From positions 1 through 64,000 of the forward strand of contig JAHEZJ010000032.1 of NCBI GenBank assembly GCA_023251135.1: a DNA stretch of 64,000 nt, given 5' to 3'. The notes beneath the pieces are model-generated. The model was not told the DNA's origin and made no database searches. It was given only the letters and a program-made list of their open reading frames with translations. Of this stretch, positions 16,561 to 24,808 are shown one piece after another. How positions within the stretch are numbered: the stretch's first letter is position 1; each line of letters opens with the position of its first letter. Both the position numbers and the translations under genes were made by a program. The DNA is from Flavobacterium sp. GTDB lineage: Bacteria; Bacteroidota; Bacteroidia; Flavobacteriales; Flavobacteriaceae.

Positions 16561-16740
16561 ATGAAATCGAGAGAATTTATTAGAGAGGCTATTAGGAATG
16601 GATGGGTATTCTTGAGACAGGGTAAAGGAAGTCATGAGATTTATGAGAAAGATGGTAAACAAGTTGTAATTCCAAATCACGGATCAAAAGAGATTGGGAG
16701 AGGACTAGAGCAGAAATTAAGAAAAGAAATGGGACTTTAA
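16561..16740 (+). CDS. hicA: HicA toxin (mRNA interferase)
   Basis: The 59-residue protein has the HicA double-stranded-RNA-binding-like fold. KSREFIRE starts it, the catalytic His lies in RQGKGSHEIY, and VVIPNHGSKEIGRGL closes the domain. HicA cleaves mRNAs and is neutralised by HicB, encoded 25 bases downstream. It is a typical-length member with the key His intact. It is preceded by a palindromic operator, and the pair stands alone between a TetR gene and a reductase gene. Confidence 0.9.
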   Translation: MKSREFIREAIRNGWVFLRQGKGSHEIYEKDGKQVVIPNHGSKEIGRGLEQKLRKEMGL

Positions 16741-16765
16741 CTTCTTCAAAAAAGGATTAAAAACG

Positions 16766-17161
16766 ATGAAAACAATTAGAATAATTATTGAAAGAAACGA
16801 AGATGGTTTTTGGGGTTATGCAGAAAATGAAAAAGCAATTGTTGGTGGAGGTGATACTGTTCAGGAATGCAAACAGGATATATTAGATTGTATATCGACT
16901 TTAAAAGATTTAGATGCCGGCAACAGACCTCCCTTTCTTGAAAAAGAGTATGAATTAGTATATAAATTTGATACCGCCAGTTTATTAAACTATTACAAAG
17001 GGATTTTTACAAATTCAGCTTTGGAAAGAATTACAGGCATAAACCAAAAGCAGATACAGCATTATGCATCTGGCCATCGCAACCCGAGATTAGCGCAACG
17101 GATTAAAATAGAAAACGCACTTCATAATTTAGGAAAGGAGCTTTTGGCTGTAGAATTATAG
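16766..17161 (+). CDS. hicB: HicB antitoxin
   Basis: The 131-residue protein has an N-terminal partly degraded RNase H-like HicB domain (IIIERNEDGFWGYAENEKAI, then VGGGDTVQECKQDILDCI). A C-terminal helix-turn-helix (ERITGINQKQIQHYASGHRN, about 93-112) should bind the operator at 16521-16545. It neutralises HicA and represses the pair. A weak hairpin without a T-run follows the stop (17169-17194). Confidence 0.9.
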   Translation: MKTIRIIIERNEDGFWGYAENEKAIVGGGDTVQECKQDILDCISTLKDLDAGNRPPFLEKEYELVYKFDTASLLNYYKGIFTNSALERITGINQKQIQHYASGHRNPRLAQRIKIENALHNLGKELLAVEL

Positions 17162-17249
17162 TTTTTACAGAGCCGGATTGAAAAATCCAACTCTGCAAAA
17201 TTGACAAAAACAAAGCTTCTTTTTAAGTTCCTTTAGCGATGCATTATTT

Positions 17250-18197
17250 TCAAGATACTTCACTTGGTGAAGAGATCCCATAAGCTGCTTCTATTTTTTC
17301 GTTTACACGATTATAATAAGGAGTTTCAAGTTGATGATTATTAGAATTTTCAATAACATAATCTACCAGAAAACGTTTTTCGGTTTGGTTCTTATTTTCA
17401 AAATCCAATTGTAACGATGATTTGGATTCAAACGGAAATTTAGTCAATAAATCTTTAGAAGTTTCAATGTCCTGAGCGGTTAAACGAATATTGCTTCTGC
17501 CTGCCAGTGACTGAATTTCGAGCATCATATTTTCAAGAATGTGCATCAAATCCGGATCTTGTAATAATTGCCCAAAGCTAACTTTGTATGCTGAAGTTAT
17601 TGCTGCAACAGGTGCAACGAACAAATATTTCTTCCATAAAATTTCATTGATATGGGCAACATAAGTAATGTCTAAACCTCCATCGCTTAAGAGATTGATC
17701 AAGGAGTTATTTTCTTTTCCGCCAATAAAAATTTTCCCAGGTCCTCCAATATGCTGAACATGTCCGGGCTTCTTAACATTGGAAGCTACATAGATACAGC
17801 CTTCCATAATCTGATCAGCGTTTGGTAAAGCTTCCCGAATAATTTCCGCGGCATTTACTACATTTTGCAGGGTGATTATTGTGGTTTCGGGACCTATACA
17901 CTCTTTGTAGATTTGTAATATCGCGCTTATTGAATAGGATTTACAGCTTAGGATCAACACATCCAGGACTCCAATTTCTGTTGGATTATCAGATACCAAA
18001 TCCGGAAATACAGTTTCTGTTGTGCCCTTAGATTCAAACCGTAAACCCTCATGTTGTATTTGGTTTTTAGTTTCACCTCTGCAGATGAATATGATTTTGA
18101 CAGCGCTGTCTTTATATTTTTTTGCCAAAGGAGCACCAACAAATCCGCCAATTCCGCCAATCCCAAGAACTCCTATTTTTGTTATATCTGATTTCAT
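17250..18197 (-). CDS. Ketopantoate reductase (ApbA/PanE) family protein
   Basis: The 315-residue protein begins with a Rossmann NAD(P) loop (GVLGIGGIGGFVGAPLAKKY). It has LSCKSY, TIITLQNVVNAAE and the C-terminal helical domain (EILWKKYLFVAPVAAITSAY, with the catalytic-type Lys in WKKYL). This fits 2-dehydropantoate 2-reductase family enzymes. The gene lies alone opposite an AraC regulator, not near pantothenate genes, so it may reduce another 2-keto acid. The palindrome ACCCAATGGGT at 18224-18234 lies upstream. Confidence 0.8.
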   Translation of the reverse strand: MKSDITKIGVLGIGGIGGFVGAPLAKKYKDSAVKIIFICRGETKNQIQHEGLRFESKGTTETVFPDLVSDNPTEIGVLDVLILSCKSYSISAILQIYKECIGPETTIITLQNVVNAAEIIREALPNADQIMEGCIYVASNVKKPGHVQHIGGPGKIFIGGKENNSLINLLSDGGLDITYVAHINEILWKKYLFVAPVAAITSAYKVSFGQLLQDPDLMHILENMMLEIQSLAGRSNIRLTAQDIETSKDLLTKFPFESKSSLQLDFENKNQTEKRFLVDYVIENSNNHQLETPYYNRVNEKIEAAYGISSPSEVS

Positions 18198-18287
18198 ACT
18201 GTATGGTTTAAGATTTTAAATTACACCCAATGGGTATACTACAAAGTAAATGGGTTCGAACTTAGTAAATGATGTAAAAATATAGGT

Positions 18288-18295
18288 TATATTTG
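18288..18295 (+). promoter_or_regulatory. -7 promoter box for the AraC-type gene
   Basis: TATATTTG lies 15 bases before the start codon. Confidence 0.5.
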
Positions 18296-18310
18296 TAAAA
18301 ATTAAGGATT

Positions 18311-19147
18311 ATGGAAAAGACCTTTTTTATATACAAAGATTTCGAAATTTACTCAGTCGAGGAATTAACCTGGAAGAAAGAGGTGCACAGACACAACTTT
18401 TTCGAATTACTATATATTGAATACGGGACAGGCAACCACATCTTAAATTCGATTCATCATCAGTATAAAGAGCGTGATATTTATTTGCTTACGCCCAGAG
18501 ATTATCATTCTTTTAAGACACTTGAGCCTACCAAATTTCATTGCCTGCGTTTTCTGCCTAATTTTTTCTCAAATAAGAAAGAAATCGAAGAGATCGAAAA
18601 GTTGTTTTATTACCACAATCAAACCCATGGAAATCTGGTTTTTCTTGAAGAGGATAAAACGTTTTGCGAAATGGTGATTGTAAAAATATTGGAAGAAGTT
18701 GCTCAACAAAAGTTGAAGAGCGAAGTGATCATCAAAAGTCTGATGATGTCGTTAATTCAGATCATCCGAAGAGACGCGAACATGCACGAAAGTAATCTGC
18801 ATGCCAGTAGCAGCGAGATTTTAAAAATTGATACGATCTTAAATTACATTCGTTTTAATATCGCTAATCCCCATTTACTGAAGAAAAAAGAAATGGCTGA
18901 TCATTTTAATGTTTCTGTCAATTACATCGGCGAATATTTTAAAACCCATTTAAACATTACTTTGCGGGATTATATCGAGCAGACGAAACTCAAGGTTGTC
19001 AGTGAGAAATTGAGCAGAAGTACTTTGACTTTTTCGGAAATTAGTAACGATTTAGGATTTATAGACAGTAGTCATTTCAATAAATTTATGATGCGAAGTA
19101 CCGGAATGTCTCCTTCAGAATTTAAAAAATCATTGAGTCTTTCTTAG
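18311..19147 (+). CDS. AraC family transcriptional regulator (cupin sensor)
   Basis: The 278-residue protein has an N-terminal AraC-binding cupin-like half (VHRHNFFELLYIEYGTG, RDIYLLTPRDYHSF). The C-terminal half carries two helix-turn-helix motifs (KKEMADHFNVSVNYIGEYFK and FSEISNDLGFIDSSHFNKFM) before the final GMSPSEFKK. It is divergent from the PanE-like reductase gene, separated by about 110 bases, and may control it. The ligand is unknown. Confidence 0.9.
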   Translation: MEKTFFIYKDFEIYSVEELTWKKEVHRHNFFELLYIEYGTGNHILNSIHHQYKERDIYLLTPRDYHSFKTLEPTKFHCLRFLPNFFSNKKEIEEIEKLFYYHNQTHGNLVFLEEDKTFCEMVIVKILEEVAQQKLKSEVIIKSLMMSLIQIIRRDANMHESNLHASSSEILKIDTILNYIRFNIANPHLLKKKEMADHFNVSVNYIGEYFKTHLNITLRDYIEQTKLKVVSEKLSRSTLTFSEISNDLGFIDSSHFNKFMMRSTGMSPSEFKKSLSLS

Positions 19148-19199
19148 CAGTATTGCACGTACCTGCTAAAAAAGACTCGTTGTCATTTCATCTCACATC

Positions 19200-20123
19200 T
19201 CAGATCTTCACATAATCCATTTCCACGTGCTCAATTCCGGCATCAAGGAAAAAATTATCGGTTTGTTTGAATCCGTTTTTGATATAAAAGCGACTGGCAT
19301 TGACCTGTGCGTACAAATAAATTTTCTCTTCACCTTTTAAGTCCGACAAGATTTTTTGAAGGATTGCTTCACCGATTCGCTGCCCGCGGTAGGAATTCAA
19401 AACAGCAATTCTTTCAATTTTGAAACCTTTTTCCATTTTTCGGTATCGTGCTGCTCCGGCTGGTAAACCATTAACAGTCGCGAGATAGTGAACGGCACCT
19501 TCATTATCCATAGATTCGCGTTCCTGGGAAACATTTTGTTCCTCTACAAATACTTGTCGGCGAATGGCAAAGGCAATTTCGACTAATTTGTTATCGTCAA
19601 TCTTCTCCACTTTTATGGTATTTTCTGTTGCTTTTTGAGCAGTATCGCTCTTCATTTCTTTAATTGTTGTCATTCGGTCAAAAAGATTTTTTGTTTTCAG
19701 ATTCTGATTTACTTCGTTTATGGCTTTAAATAAATTGTTTTCGGTATCGGTTAGTTCAATCAAAGCTTCGGTCATAATTTGCCATAAAGGCTGCAATTGA
19801 TCGATCATCTCGTTGGCTTTGTCAGTAAGAGTAATCAGGCGTTTTCTCTCGTCTTTGGCGTCTTTGGCAGAGCCAATCAATTCTTTTTTCTCCAGTTCTT
19901 TGAGTAACGAAATAGTAGTAGGATGAGAGTAACCAACTTCCTGTGCAAGTTCGACAACGCTTATGGCTTTTTTCTGCGAAAGTACATACACCACCGGAAA
20001 CCATTTGGGCTCAAAATCGATGTTCTGACTTTTGTAAAACAACTGTGCTTCCTTTCTCAGGTTTTCATTCAAACGCTGTAAAAGATTGCCTAATACCAAT
20101 GATTTTGATTTTTCTAATACCAT
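19200..20123 (-). CDS. MarR regulator fused to GNAT acetyltransferase
   Basis: The 307-residue protein joins two domains. Residues about 1-145 are a MarR winged helix (VVELAQEVGYSHPTTISLLK, then the wing KDAKDERKRLITLT). Residues about 168-307 are a GNAT fold with the acetyl-CoA loop IAVLNSYRGQRIGEAILQ and FYIKNGF. Such fusions occur in several phyla, and the acetyltransferase may act on a small molecule or on a partner. The promoter has a perfect 12-base palindrome next to its -7 box, pointing to autorepression. Confidence 0.88.
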   Translation of the reverse strand: MVLEKSKSLVLGNLLQRLNENLRKEAQLFYKSQNIDFEPKWFPVVYVLSQKKAISVVELAQEVGYSHPTTISLLKELEKKELIGSAKDAKDERKRLITLTDKANEMIDQLQPLWQIMTEALIELTDTENNLFKAINEVNQNLKTKNLFDRMTTIKEMKSDTAQKATENTIKVEKIDDNKLVEIAFAIRRQVFVEEQNVSQERESMDNEGAVHYLATVNGLPAGAARYRKMEKGFKIERIAVLNSYRGQRIGEAILQKILSDLKGEEKIYLYAQVNASRFYIKNGFKQTDNFFLDAGIEHVEMDYVKI

Positions 20124-20139
20124 AAATATAATTTATATT

Positions 20140-20160
20140 CAAATTTACGTAGTTAACTAC
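20140..20160 (-). promoter_or_regulatory. Promoter and MarR operator
   Basis: The minus strand has TAAATTTG (20140-20147) as -7 box. Just upstream is the perfect palindrome GTAGTTAACTAC (20149-20160), placed to block polymerase. Confidence 0.65.
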
Positions 20161-20238
20161 ATATATTAAAAAAGGAAATTAAATTTTAAGATTTTTTTAT
20201 ATTTTCTGACTTGTAGCAAGGCCTAGAAAAAAAAACAA

Positions 20239-20272
20239 TTTGCAGGACCGGATAAAAATGGGGTCCTGCAAA
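20239..20272 (-). terminator. Strong terminator of the DoxX/cupin operon
   Basis: TTTGCAGGACC and GGTCCTGCAAA pair perfectly over 11 bases. On the minus strand a run of nine T follows. Confidence 0.85.
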
Positions 20273-20293
20273 ATGAGTGGGGTTGTTTTTTTG

Positions 20294-20324
20294 TGTGAAA
20301 TGTGAAATGTGAAATGTGAAATGT
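20294..20324. repeat. Heptamer tandem repeat, TGTGAAA x4
   Basis: Four exact copies of TGTGAAA followed by TGTT. Degenerate forms of the same 7-base unit occur near 19180, 45891 and 60940. Confidence 0.9.
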
Positions 20325-20327
20325 TGG

Positions 20328-20672
20328 TTATTTTAGTATCACGACTTCCTCCGGAACTTTAAATAGTAATACACAACCGGTTTTAGAAAACACTGAGTGA
20401 CTGCTCCCCGGCGGCATGTACATATAATCTCCTGTTTTTAATTCGTCTTTTCCGGAGCGGACTTCACCTTCAAGTACATAAATTTCTTCTCCGGCAGGAT
20501 GAACATGATTGGGGTAGGAGGCGCCCGCTTCGAATTTTAATAAAAAAACAGTAGGTCTGTTTGTAGTGGCGTCAAAGTGTAACGATTTGGCAAAAATACC
20601 GTCCGTTTTTACACCTTCTTCAATAAGAATTTTCCAGTCTGTTTCGCTGCTTCTTGTGATTTGTTTTTCCAT
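20328..20672 (-). CDS. Cupin domain protein (ChrR-like)
   Basis: The 114-residue protein is a single cupin barrel. The metal-site segment is ASYPNHVHPAGEEIYVLEGE (His, His, Glu), with the second motif GDYMYMPPGSSHSV supplying another His. It resembles the ChrR/anti-sigma-type cupins. It lies 12 bases after the DoxX gene and ends at a strong terminator, so the two form an operon. A role in redox or small-molecule sensing is plausible but unproven. Confidence 0.87.
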   Translation of the reverse strand: MEKQITRSSETDWKILIEEGVKTDGIFAKSLHFDATTNRPTVFLLKFEAGASYPNHVHPAGEEIYVLEGEVRSGKDELKTGDYMYMPPGSSHSVFSKTGCVLLFKVPEEVVILK

Positions 20673-20684
20673 TTTGCTTATTTT

Positions 20685-21116
20685 TTAGTTTGTTTTATTT
20701 TTCGAAATGATTTGATCTAAACTCCAGTGGTATTTTTCCATAGTTGACAAAAGAAAGGCGGCCATTGAAAATGCAAATACAGAATAATCTAAAGGATCTT
20801 TAACTCCAAAAGAATAGGTCATGGCAAGCGCAAATACGAAAGTTAGTACAGCCGCCGCCGCCGCCGCATATTTCGTTTGATAGCCAAGTAATAGGAGTAA
20901 AGCCAAAAGTGACTCTATAACCGTGGATAGAATGGCAAGGACAGGAATGCAGTTTTTTGGAGCAAAAGAATTTACTTTTTCGGTATAAGCTAAAAAGTTT
21001 TCCCAACCTGAAGACTGTTCTCCCCACAAACCTAACCGACTTGAAACGGCAGATAAAAATCCTGCTGCTAAGGCCATTCGCAACAGCAAAACGGCATGAT
21101 CCTGGTATCTTTTCAT
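20685..21116 (-). CDS. DoxX family membrane protein
   Basis: The 143-residue protein has four membrane spans. RMALAAGFLSAVSSRLGLWG at the start and VIESLLALLLLLGYQTKYAA in the middle are typical of DoxX. The gene is the first of a two-gene unit with the cupin. It is distinct from the DoxX_2 protein at 5983-6363, with low similarity. Activity unknown. Confidence 0.87.
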   Translation of the reverse strand: MKRYQDHAVLLLRMALAAGFLSAVSSRLGLWGEQSSGWENFLAYTEKVNSFAPKNCIPVLAILSTVIESLLALLLLLGYQTKYAAAAAAVLTFVFALAMTYSFGVKDPLDYSVFAFSMAAFLLSTMEKYHWSLDQIISKNKTN

Positions 21117-21382
21117 AAACTATTTTATTAGTTATTATTAGTGATACAAAGATCTGGCAAAGGGTCTGGCTAAAGAATAGACAATCTTGGAAAAAGCATG
21201 TAATTGAGCTTTTGCGGTAGTTTTTTTAATATAGGGAAAACAGAGAATTACAATCAAAGCAAGAGTACTTCATTTATTCAAACAAACACGGCTGTCTATG
21301 AGTTGGGAAACTAGTTTTTCTTTTGCCTTCTTTTTAGGGTACTAAAAACCTATGTTTCTATGTGTTTAAAATCAACGTCCCG
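21117..21382. other. Intergenic gap, nothing recognised
   Basis: About 265 bases between the AraC-type gene and the DoxX operon, which must hold the DoxX promoter. No repeat, hairpin or operator is evident. Confidence 0.6.
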
Positions 21383-22177
21383 CTAAAAATTAGCAGCTTT
21401 TTCCTTAAAAGATTTTGGAGAAATCTGGGTATGTTTTTTGAAGAAATTAGAGAAGTAAAAAGGATCATTAAAGCCTAAAGCATAAGCGACCTCTTTTACA
21501 GATAGTTTCTCATACGTAAAAAGACGTTTGGCCTCGGAAATGATTAATCCAAAAATTACATTTTGAGCCGTTTTATTGGTGTGCAGCTTCGAAAGTTCGT
21601 TTAGTTTTGATTCTGTTGTACCAATCAGCAGAGCGATTTCGTTTACAGAAAGGTTTTTGTCGAAGTTTTGTAAAATGGCTTCCAGAAAATGAAGAAACAA
21701 CGCGTCGGGTTTATAGATTTCGTCGCCGCGATTAATTTTGGTTCGGTTGATTTCAACCAGTATCAACTCAATTCGACTGTGAATAGAGATGAGGTATTGA
21801 TAAGGCGTTTGTTTGACTTCTTTGCTGATGGCTTCTAATTCTCCAATAATAAATGGACTGTTGTCGACAACAATCATTTCATTCATGGCAAAATGACAAA
21901 ACAGTCCGTTGTGGAAAATCAATTCCATATCGGTATCATCTTTACAGAAAAAATTATAGGTAAACTCTAAAATAAATCCCGTTGCATTGCGGATGTTTTT
22001 AAAATAATGAATCTGACCCGAAGTGATGGTGATTACAGCATTTTCGGTTAAGGCAAATTCGTTTTCATCTACAGAAATAACAGTCGAACCCGAAGTACAG
22101 TAAACCAGTACGTATTTTAAAACACGTCTGGGTTGTTCCAGATCTACTGCTTCGTCAAATGTTTTTATCGCAACCAT
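21383..22177 (-). CDS. AraC family transcriptional regulator
   Basis: The 264-residue protein has an N-terminal sensing half (VLVYCTSGSTVISVDENEFA, ITSGQIHYFKN). The C-terminal double helix-turn-helix (SVNEIALLIGTTESKLNELS and SVKEVAYALGFNDPFYFSNF) is followed by KKHTQISPKSFKE. It has a good promoter upstream (TTG at 22227-22229, 22-base spacer, TATTTTTG at 22197-22204 on the minus strand). Targets are unknown. Confidence 0.9.
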   Translation of the reverse strand: MVAIKTFDEAVDLEQPRRVLKYVLVYCTSGSTVISVDENEFALTENAVITITSGQIHYFKNIRNATGFILEFTYNFFCKDDTDMELIFHNGLFCHFAMNEMIVVDNSPFIIGELEAISKEVKQTPYQYLISIHSRIELILVEINRTKINRGDEIYKPDALFLHFLEAILQNFDKNLSVNEIALLIGTTESKLNELSKLHTNKTAQNVIFGLIISEAKRLFTYEKLSVKEVAYALGFNDPFYFSNFFKKHTQISPKSFKEKAANF

Positions 22178-22196
22178 ATTGAAGATAATTCTTAAT

Positions 22197-22229
22197 CAAA
22201 AATAAGATTTATTTTATGAAGTTGATCAA
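22197..22229 (-). promoter_or_regulatory. Promoter of the AraC-type gene
   Basis: On the minus strand TTG, 22 bases, then TATTTTTG, matching the Bacteroidota -33/-7 pattern. Confidence 0.6.
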
Positions 22230-22319
22230 AGAGGGCATACAGATTTGTTCTGTTATTTCATCTCTTATGGATTTTGGGATACTGTGCGTGAATTTTTTGC
22301 CTTCTTCACAGTTGCAAAA

Positions 22320-22485
22320 AACAGCACACGGATTATACTGATTCGCTCTGCGAAAACGCGGATCGGCACGGATTTTTTTTGTATTATCAGGTAGAAGTTA
22401 ATTGATGTCTTCAAAGTATTTCTACTGTAAAAATCCGCGTAGATCCGCGTTTTCGTGAAACGAATCCGTGTCATCAGCGTTTTTA
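22320..22485. repeat. Palindromic CGCGGAT-type dispersed repeat
   Basis: The left arm CACGGATT...GATTCGCTCTGCG and the right arm CGAATCCGTGTCATC are inverted copies. Between them lies unrelated sequence, unlike the copy at 9010-9262 that encloses a second element. The whole 22178-22489 gap has no gene. Confidence 0.75.
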
Positions 22486-22489
22486 TTTA

Positions 22490-22987
22490 TTATTCTGATA
22501 AAGTTTTCAGTAATTGCTCTAAGTTGTCAATGCTCATTTTAAAGCCTTGTTCGAAGCCCATTTCAATCATTTTTTCCAGACGTTCCAAAGATTCATTGAA
22601 AATTGAGATACTCACTTTTGTTATACCGTTTTGCTCACTGAAAGTATGATCCCAATCGGAACCGGGCAGTTCGCGATTTTCATCCTGGTCTGCAAAAGTA
22701 TTGAACATTTTGAAATTGGTTTTTGGAGTAATCGAAGTATATTCCTGAACCGCCCAGCGTTCCAGACCTTCCGGACTTACCATGGCATAAAATCTTCGTC
22801 CGCCAACTTCAAAGTTCATGTATTTTGTTTTAGAGGTCCAGGGTTTTGGTGCCACCCATTGGTCCAGAAGTTCCGGTTTTGTAAAAGCATCCCAAACCAA
22901 CGGAAGTTCGGCATTAAATTCTCTGTTAATGATTACCGTTTTTGTGGCTTTGTCTACGGTAAAATCAAATTGCAAATCGTTTTTCAT
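22490..22987 (-). CDS. SRPBCC (AHSA1-like) domain protein
   Basis: The 165-residue protein has the START/Bet v1-like fold of the AHSA1 group: [40 protein letters not shown] and the C-terminal helix [20 protein letters not shown]. These bind hydrophobic ligands. Its ATG overlaps the stop of the ArsR-type gene by 4 bases. ArsR plus AHSA1 pairs are very common and always arranged this way, so the pair is a functional unit. Confidence 0.9.
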   Translation of the reverse strand: MKNDLQFDFTVDKATKTVIINREFNAELPLVWDAFTKPELLDQWVAPKPWTSKTKYMNFEVGGRRFYAMVSPEGLERWAVQEYTSITPKTNFKMFNTFADQDENRELPGSDWDHTFSEQNGITKVSISIFNESLERLEKMIEMGFEQGFKMSIDNLEQLLKTLSE

Positions 22988-23304
22988 TTGTTTTGTTTTT
23001 TAAGTGTTACTAGTAGTGCGTCAAGTTGATTGAACTTGGTTTCCCAAATCGCTCTGAATTGGACTAACCACTGATCAATCTCTTTCATTTTTTCAATTTC
23101 AAGCGAATAGTAAATTTCTCTGCCTTGCTGTTCCTGTTTGAGCAGGTTGCATTCTACAAGTATGCGCAGGTGTTTCGAAATAGACTGTCGTGTAGTGTTA
23201 AAATTCTCTGCAATGGCGTTTGGTGTCATTGCCTGCAGTGCAATCAAAGCGATAATGGACCGTCTTGTCGGGTCGGCTATGGCCTGAAAAATATCTCGTC
23301 TCAT
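22984..23304 (-). CDS. ArsR family transcriptional regulator
   Basis: The 106-residue winged helix protein has [20 protein letters not shown], then helix-turn-helix [20 protein letters not shown], and the wing [16 protein letters not shown]. No Cys-rich metal site is seen, so it belongs to the non-metal group that pairs with AHSA1 proteins. It overlaps the SRPBCC gene by 4 bases and has a palindromic site over its own promoter at 23325-23366. Confidence 0.92.
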   Translation of the reverse strand: MRRDIFQAIADPTRRSIIALIALQAMTPNAIAENFNTTRQSISKHLRILVECNLLKQEQQGREIYYSLEIEKMKEIDQWLVQFRAIWETKFNQLDALLVTLKKQNK

Positions 23305-23324
23305 GATGTTCCGATTTTAATTAA

Positions 23325-23366
23325 GAAACCAATCAGTTGCAAATATACGTGCAACTATTTGGTTTC
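23325..23366 (-). promoter_or_regulatory. ArsR-type operator over promoter
   Basis: GAAACCAATCAGTTGC (23325-23340) and GCAACTATTTGGTTTC (23351-23366) are inverted with 14 of 16 matches. The -7 box TATATTTG (minus, 23340-23347) lies between and at the edge of the arms. Confidence 0.65.
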
Positions 23367-23474
23367 GCAATTTTTTTAAGAGTTATTTTTTAAAAATGGT
23401 CTCGCAAAGGCGCTGAGGTGCAAAGTTTTGTGGAGGTTTGTGGTTTGTTGTTTATTGTTTGTTGTTTCAGGTTT

Positions 23475-23686
23475 GCGCAATCTTGTCATTTCGACCGAAG
23501 GGAGAAATCACATACGTAGAGCGACAAAGATTGTCGACTTAGTTTGCAGAGTTTTTATTGTGATTTCAGGTTCGCGCAATCCTGTCATTTCGACCGAAGG
23601 GAGAAATCACACACGCAGAGCGACAAAGATTGATGACTTAGTTTGCGGAGTTTCTGGTGTGATTTCTCGTTCCTCGAAATGACAAA
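23475..23686. repeat. Two tandem palindromic-element copies
   Basis: Both start GCGCAATCYTGTCATTTCGA and share GAGAAATCACA and CGACAAAGATTG. The period is 99 bases. Only the second copy has the closing arm (TCCTCGAAATGACA). Confidence 0.85.
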
Positions 23687-23696
23687 AATGAGATAA

Positions 23697-23831
23697 ATGC
23701 TTGATGAGATTACTTTAGGAGTCATCAGAGAACACGAAATTCTTGAAAAAGAAAGAGCCAGTCTGGAAAACAGCTTTTATTGGCTCAATGAACTGGCGGA
23801 GATATTGAATCCTTATTTGTGTGAGGAGTAA
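23697..23831 (+). CDS. Possible small protein or gene remnant (44 residues)
   Basis: An ATG frame encodes MLDEITLGVIREHEILEKER and continues to a WLNELAEILNPYL end. It is acidic and helical, with composition like a real protein. It is followed 14 bases later by a good terminator reading the same way. No promoter is clear, as the upstream sequence is a repeat. It could be the tail of a lost gene. No family recognised. Confidence 0.35.
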   Translation: MLDEITLGVIREHEILEKERASLENSFYWLNELAEILNPYLCEE

Positions 23832-23845
23832 GGTTTATAAAATGC

Positions 23846-23876
23846 AAAACCTCGATTTTTAGAAGTCGAGGTTTTT
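23846..23876 (+). terminator. Rho-independent terminator
   Basis: AAAACCTCGA and TCGAGGTTTT flank a 10-base loop, followed by T. It would end the small ORF at 23697-23831. On the other strand it could also serve the 23937 gene, though with a shorter T-run. Confidence 0.7.
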
Positions 23877-23936
23877 AATTTTTATAAGTATGTTTTTGTA
23901 AAACCTATAAGAAAAGTAATTTTAGAAAAGATAACA

Positions 23937-24806
23937 TTAAGCTGTAAATAGATGTTTTTTTAATGATATTTCATCGCATATTTCCTTACAAATAAAGATG
24001 TCTATTTTCCAGGTTGGCTCTTCAATAAGCACGTTTTGCCAATCATTACTTACTTCAATTACCATATCCATGAACATTATTCGACGTTCATGGATATGTA
24101 TTCTTCGTGCACGACGAACACTTACTTTTAAATATTTTGTTATGATGTCGTTCTTATTATTATTTCGATCAACTATGTTTTGAATATTTTTTGTGTAATA
24201 ACGAAAATTAGCATTTTCATTTATCATCTTGTCGTGATAATTGTGATTGAAATTTGTAAAAGCATCAAATATATCAACATTAACTCCTTGACGTAAATCA
24301 TATATGTAATTAAAAAAAGTTTGAATTTCTGCATTTGTTTCGAAGTCGTGATGCCAAAATGTAATTCCTGATTTACCTTTTGCAGCTAGATTATAAAACA
24401 TCTGATCACGTTTTTGACTACTTAAATTTGAAAGAGCAGCAGAAAATTTTGATTGTGTCGAATCAACGTCGTTAAATGTAAGATTAGTATACGTTTGATT
24501 TCTTGCAAGGGTAAAATACTGTTTTTCCATAGCCTGAAGCAATAATTTTAGATTGGATCCTGATGCTGCGACACTAATAGATTGATTATTTATGAATACA
24601 GCAAATTCGTTCCTAAAAAAATCACGTTCAGAGGTATGTTCAGCAAATTCCGCTTCAAAGAGATCTAGTAATGCTTTGTTTAAAATAAATGAATTGTATT
24701 TAGTTTCAAAAATCTGACTGATGAGTTGTTCTTCTACTGTTTTTTGAAATTTTGCTCTTGTAGTAATATAAATTTTTACCAGCTGTGGTGTTAAAAGTAT
24801 TTCCAT
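23937..24806 (-). CDS. Unrecognised 289-residue partner of the DUF3696-type ATPase
   Basis: No family is recognised. It starts MEILLTPQLVKIYITTRAKF and is mostly mixed alpha/beta, rich in Asn, Phe and Lys. There is no signal peptide or membrane span. A C-terminal block has IHIHERRIMFMDMVIEVSND and PTWKIDIFICKE (about 238-275). The IHxHxRRI part faintly recalls the HDR motif of PLD-like MIT-C domains, which is only a guess. The gene starts 2 bases after the ATPase stop, so the two proteins are made together. A perfect 13-base inverted repeat lies inside the gene at 24063-24098. Likely the effector or adaptor of a two-gene conflict system (inference). Confidence 0.7.
   Translation of the reverse strand: MEILLTPQLVKIYITTRAKFQKTVEEQLISQIFETKYNSFILNKALLDLFEAEFAEHTSERDFFRNEFAVFINNQSISVAASGSNLKLLLQAMEKQYFTLARNQTYTNLTFNDVDSTQSKFSAALSNLSSQKRDQMFYNLAAKGKSGITFWHHDFETNAEIQTFFNYIYDLRQGVNVDIFDAFTNFNHNYHDKMINENANFRYYTKNIQNIVDRNNNKNDIITKYLKVSVRRARRIHIHERRIMFMDMVIEVSNDWQNVLIEEPTWKIDIFICKEICDEISLKKHLFTA
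24063..24098 (-). repeat. Perfect inverted repeat inside coding sequence
   Basis: CATATCCATGAAC (24063-24075) and GTTCATGGATATG (24086-24098) are perfect inverted arms around a 10-base loop, inside the codons for IHIHERRIMFMDM. Confidence 0.85.
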
Positions 24807-24808
24807 AA

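Noticed and set aside
17250..18197. Naming the reductase panE
   Set aside because: Family match only. No pantothenate genes are nearby, and the family is broad in substrate.
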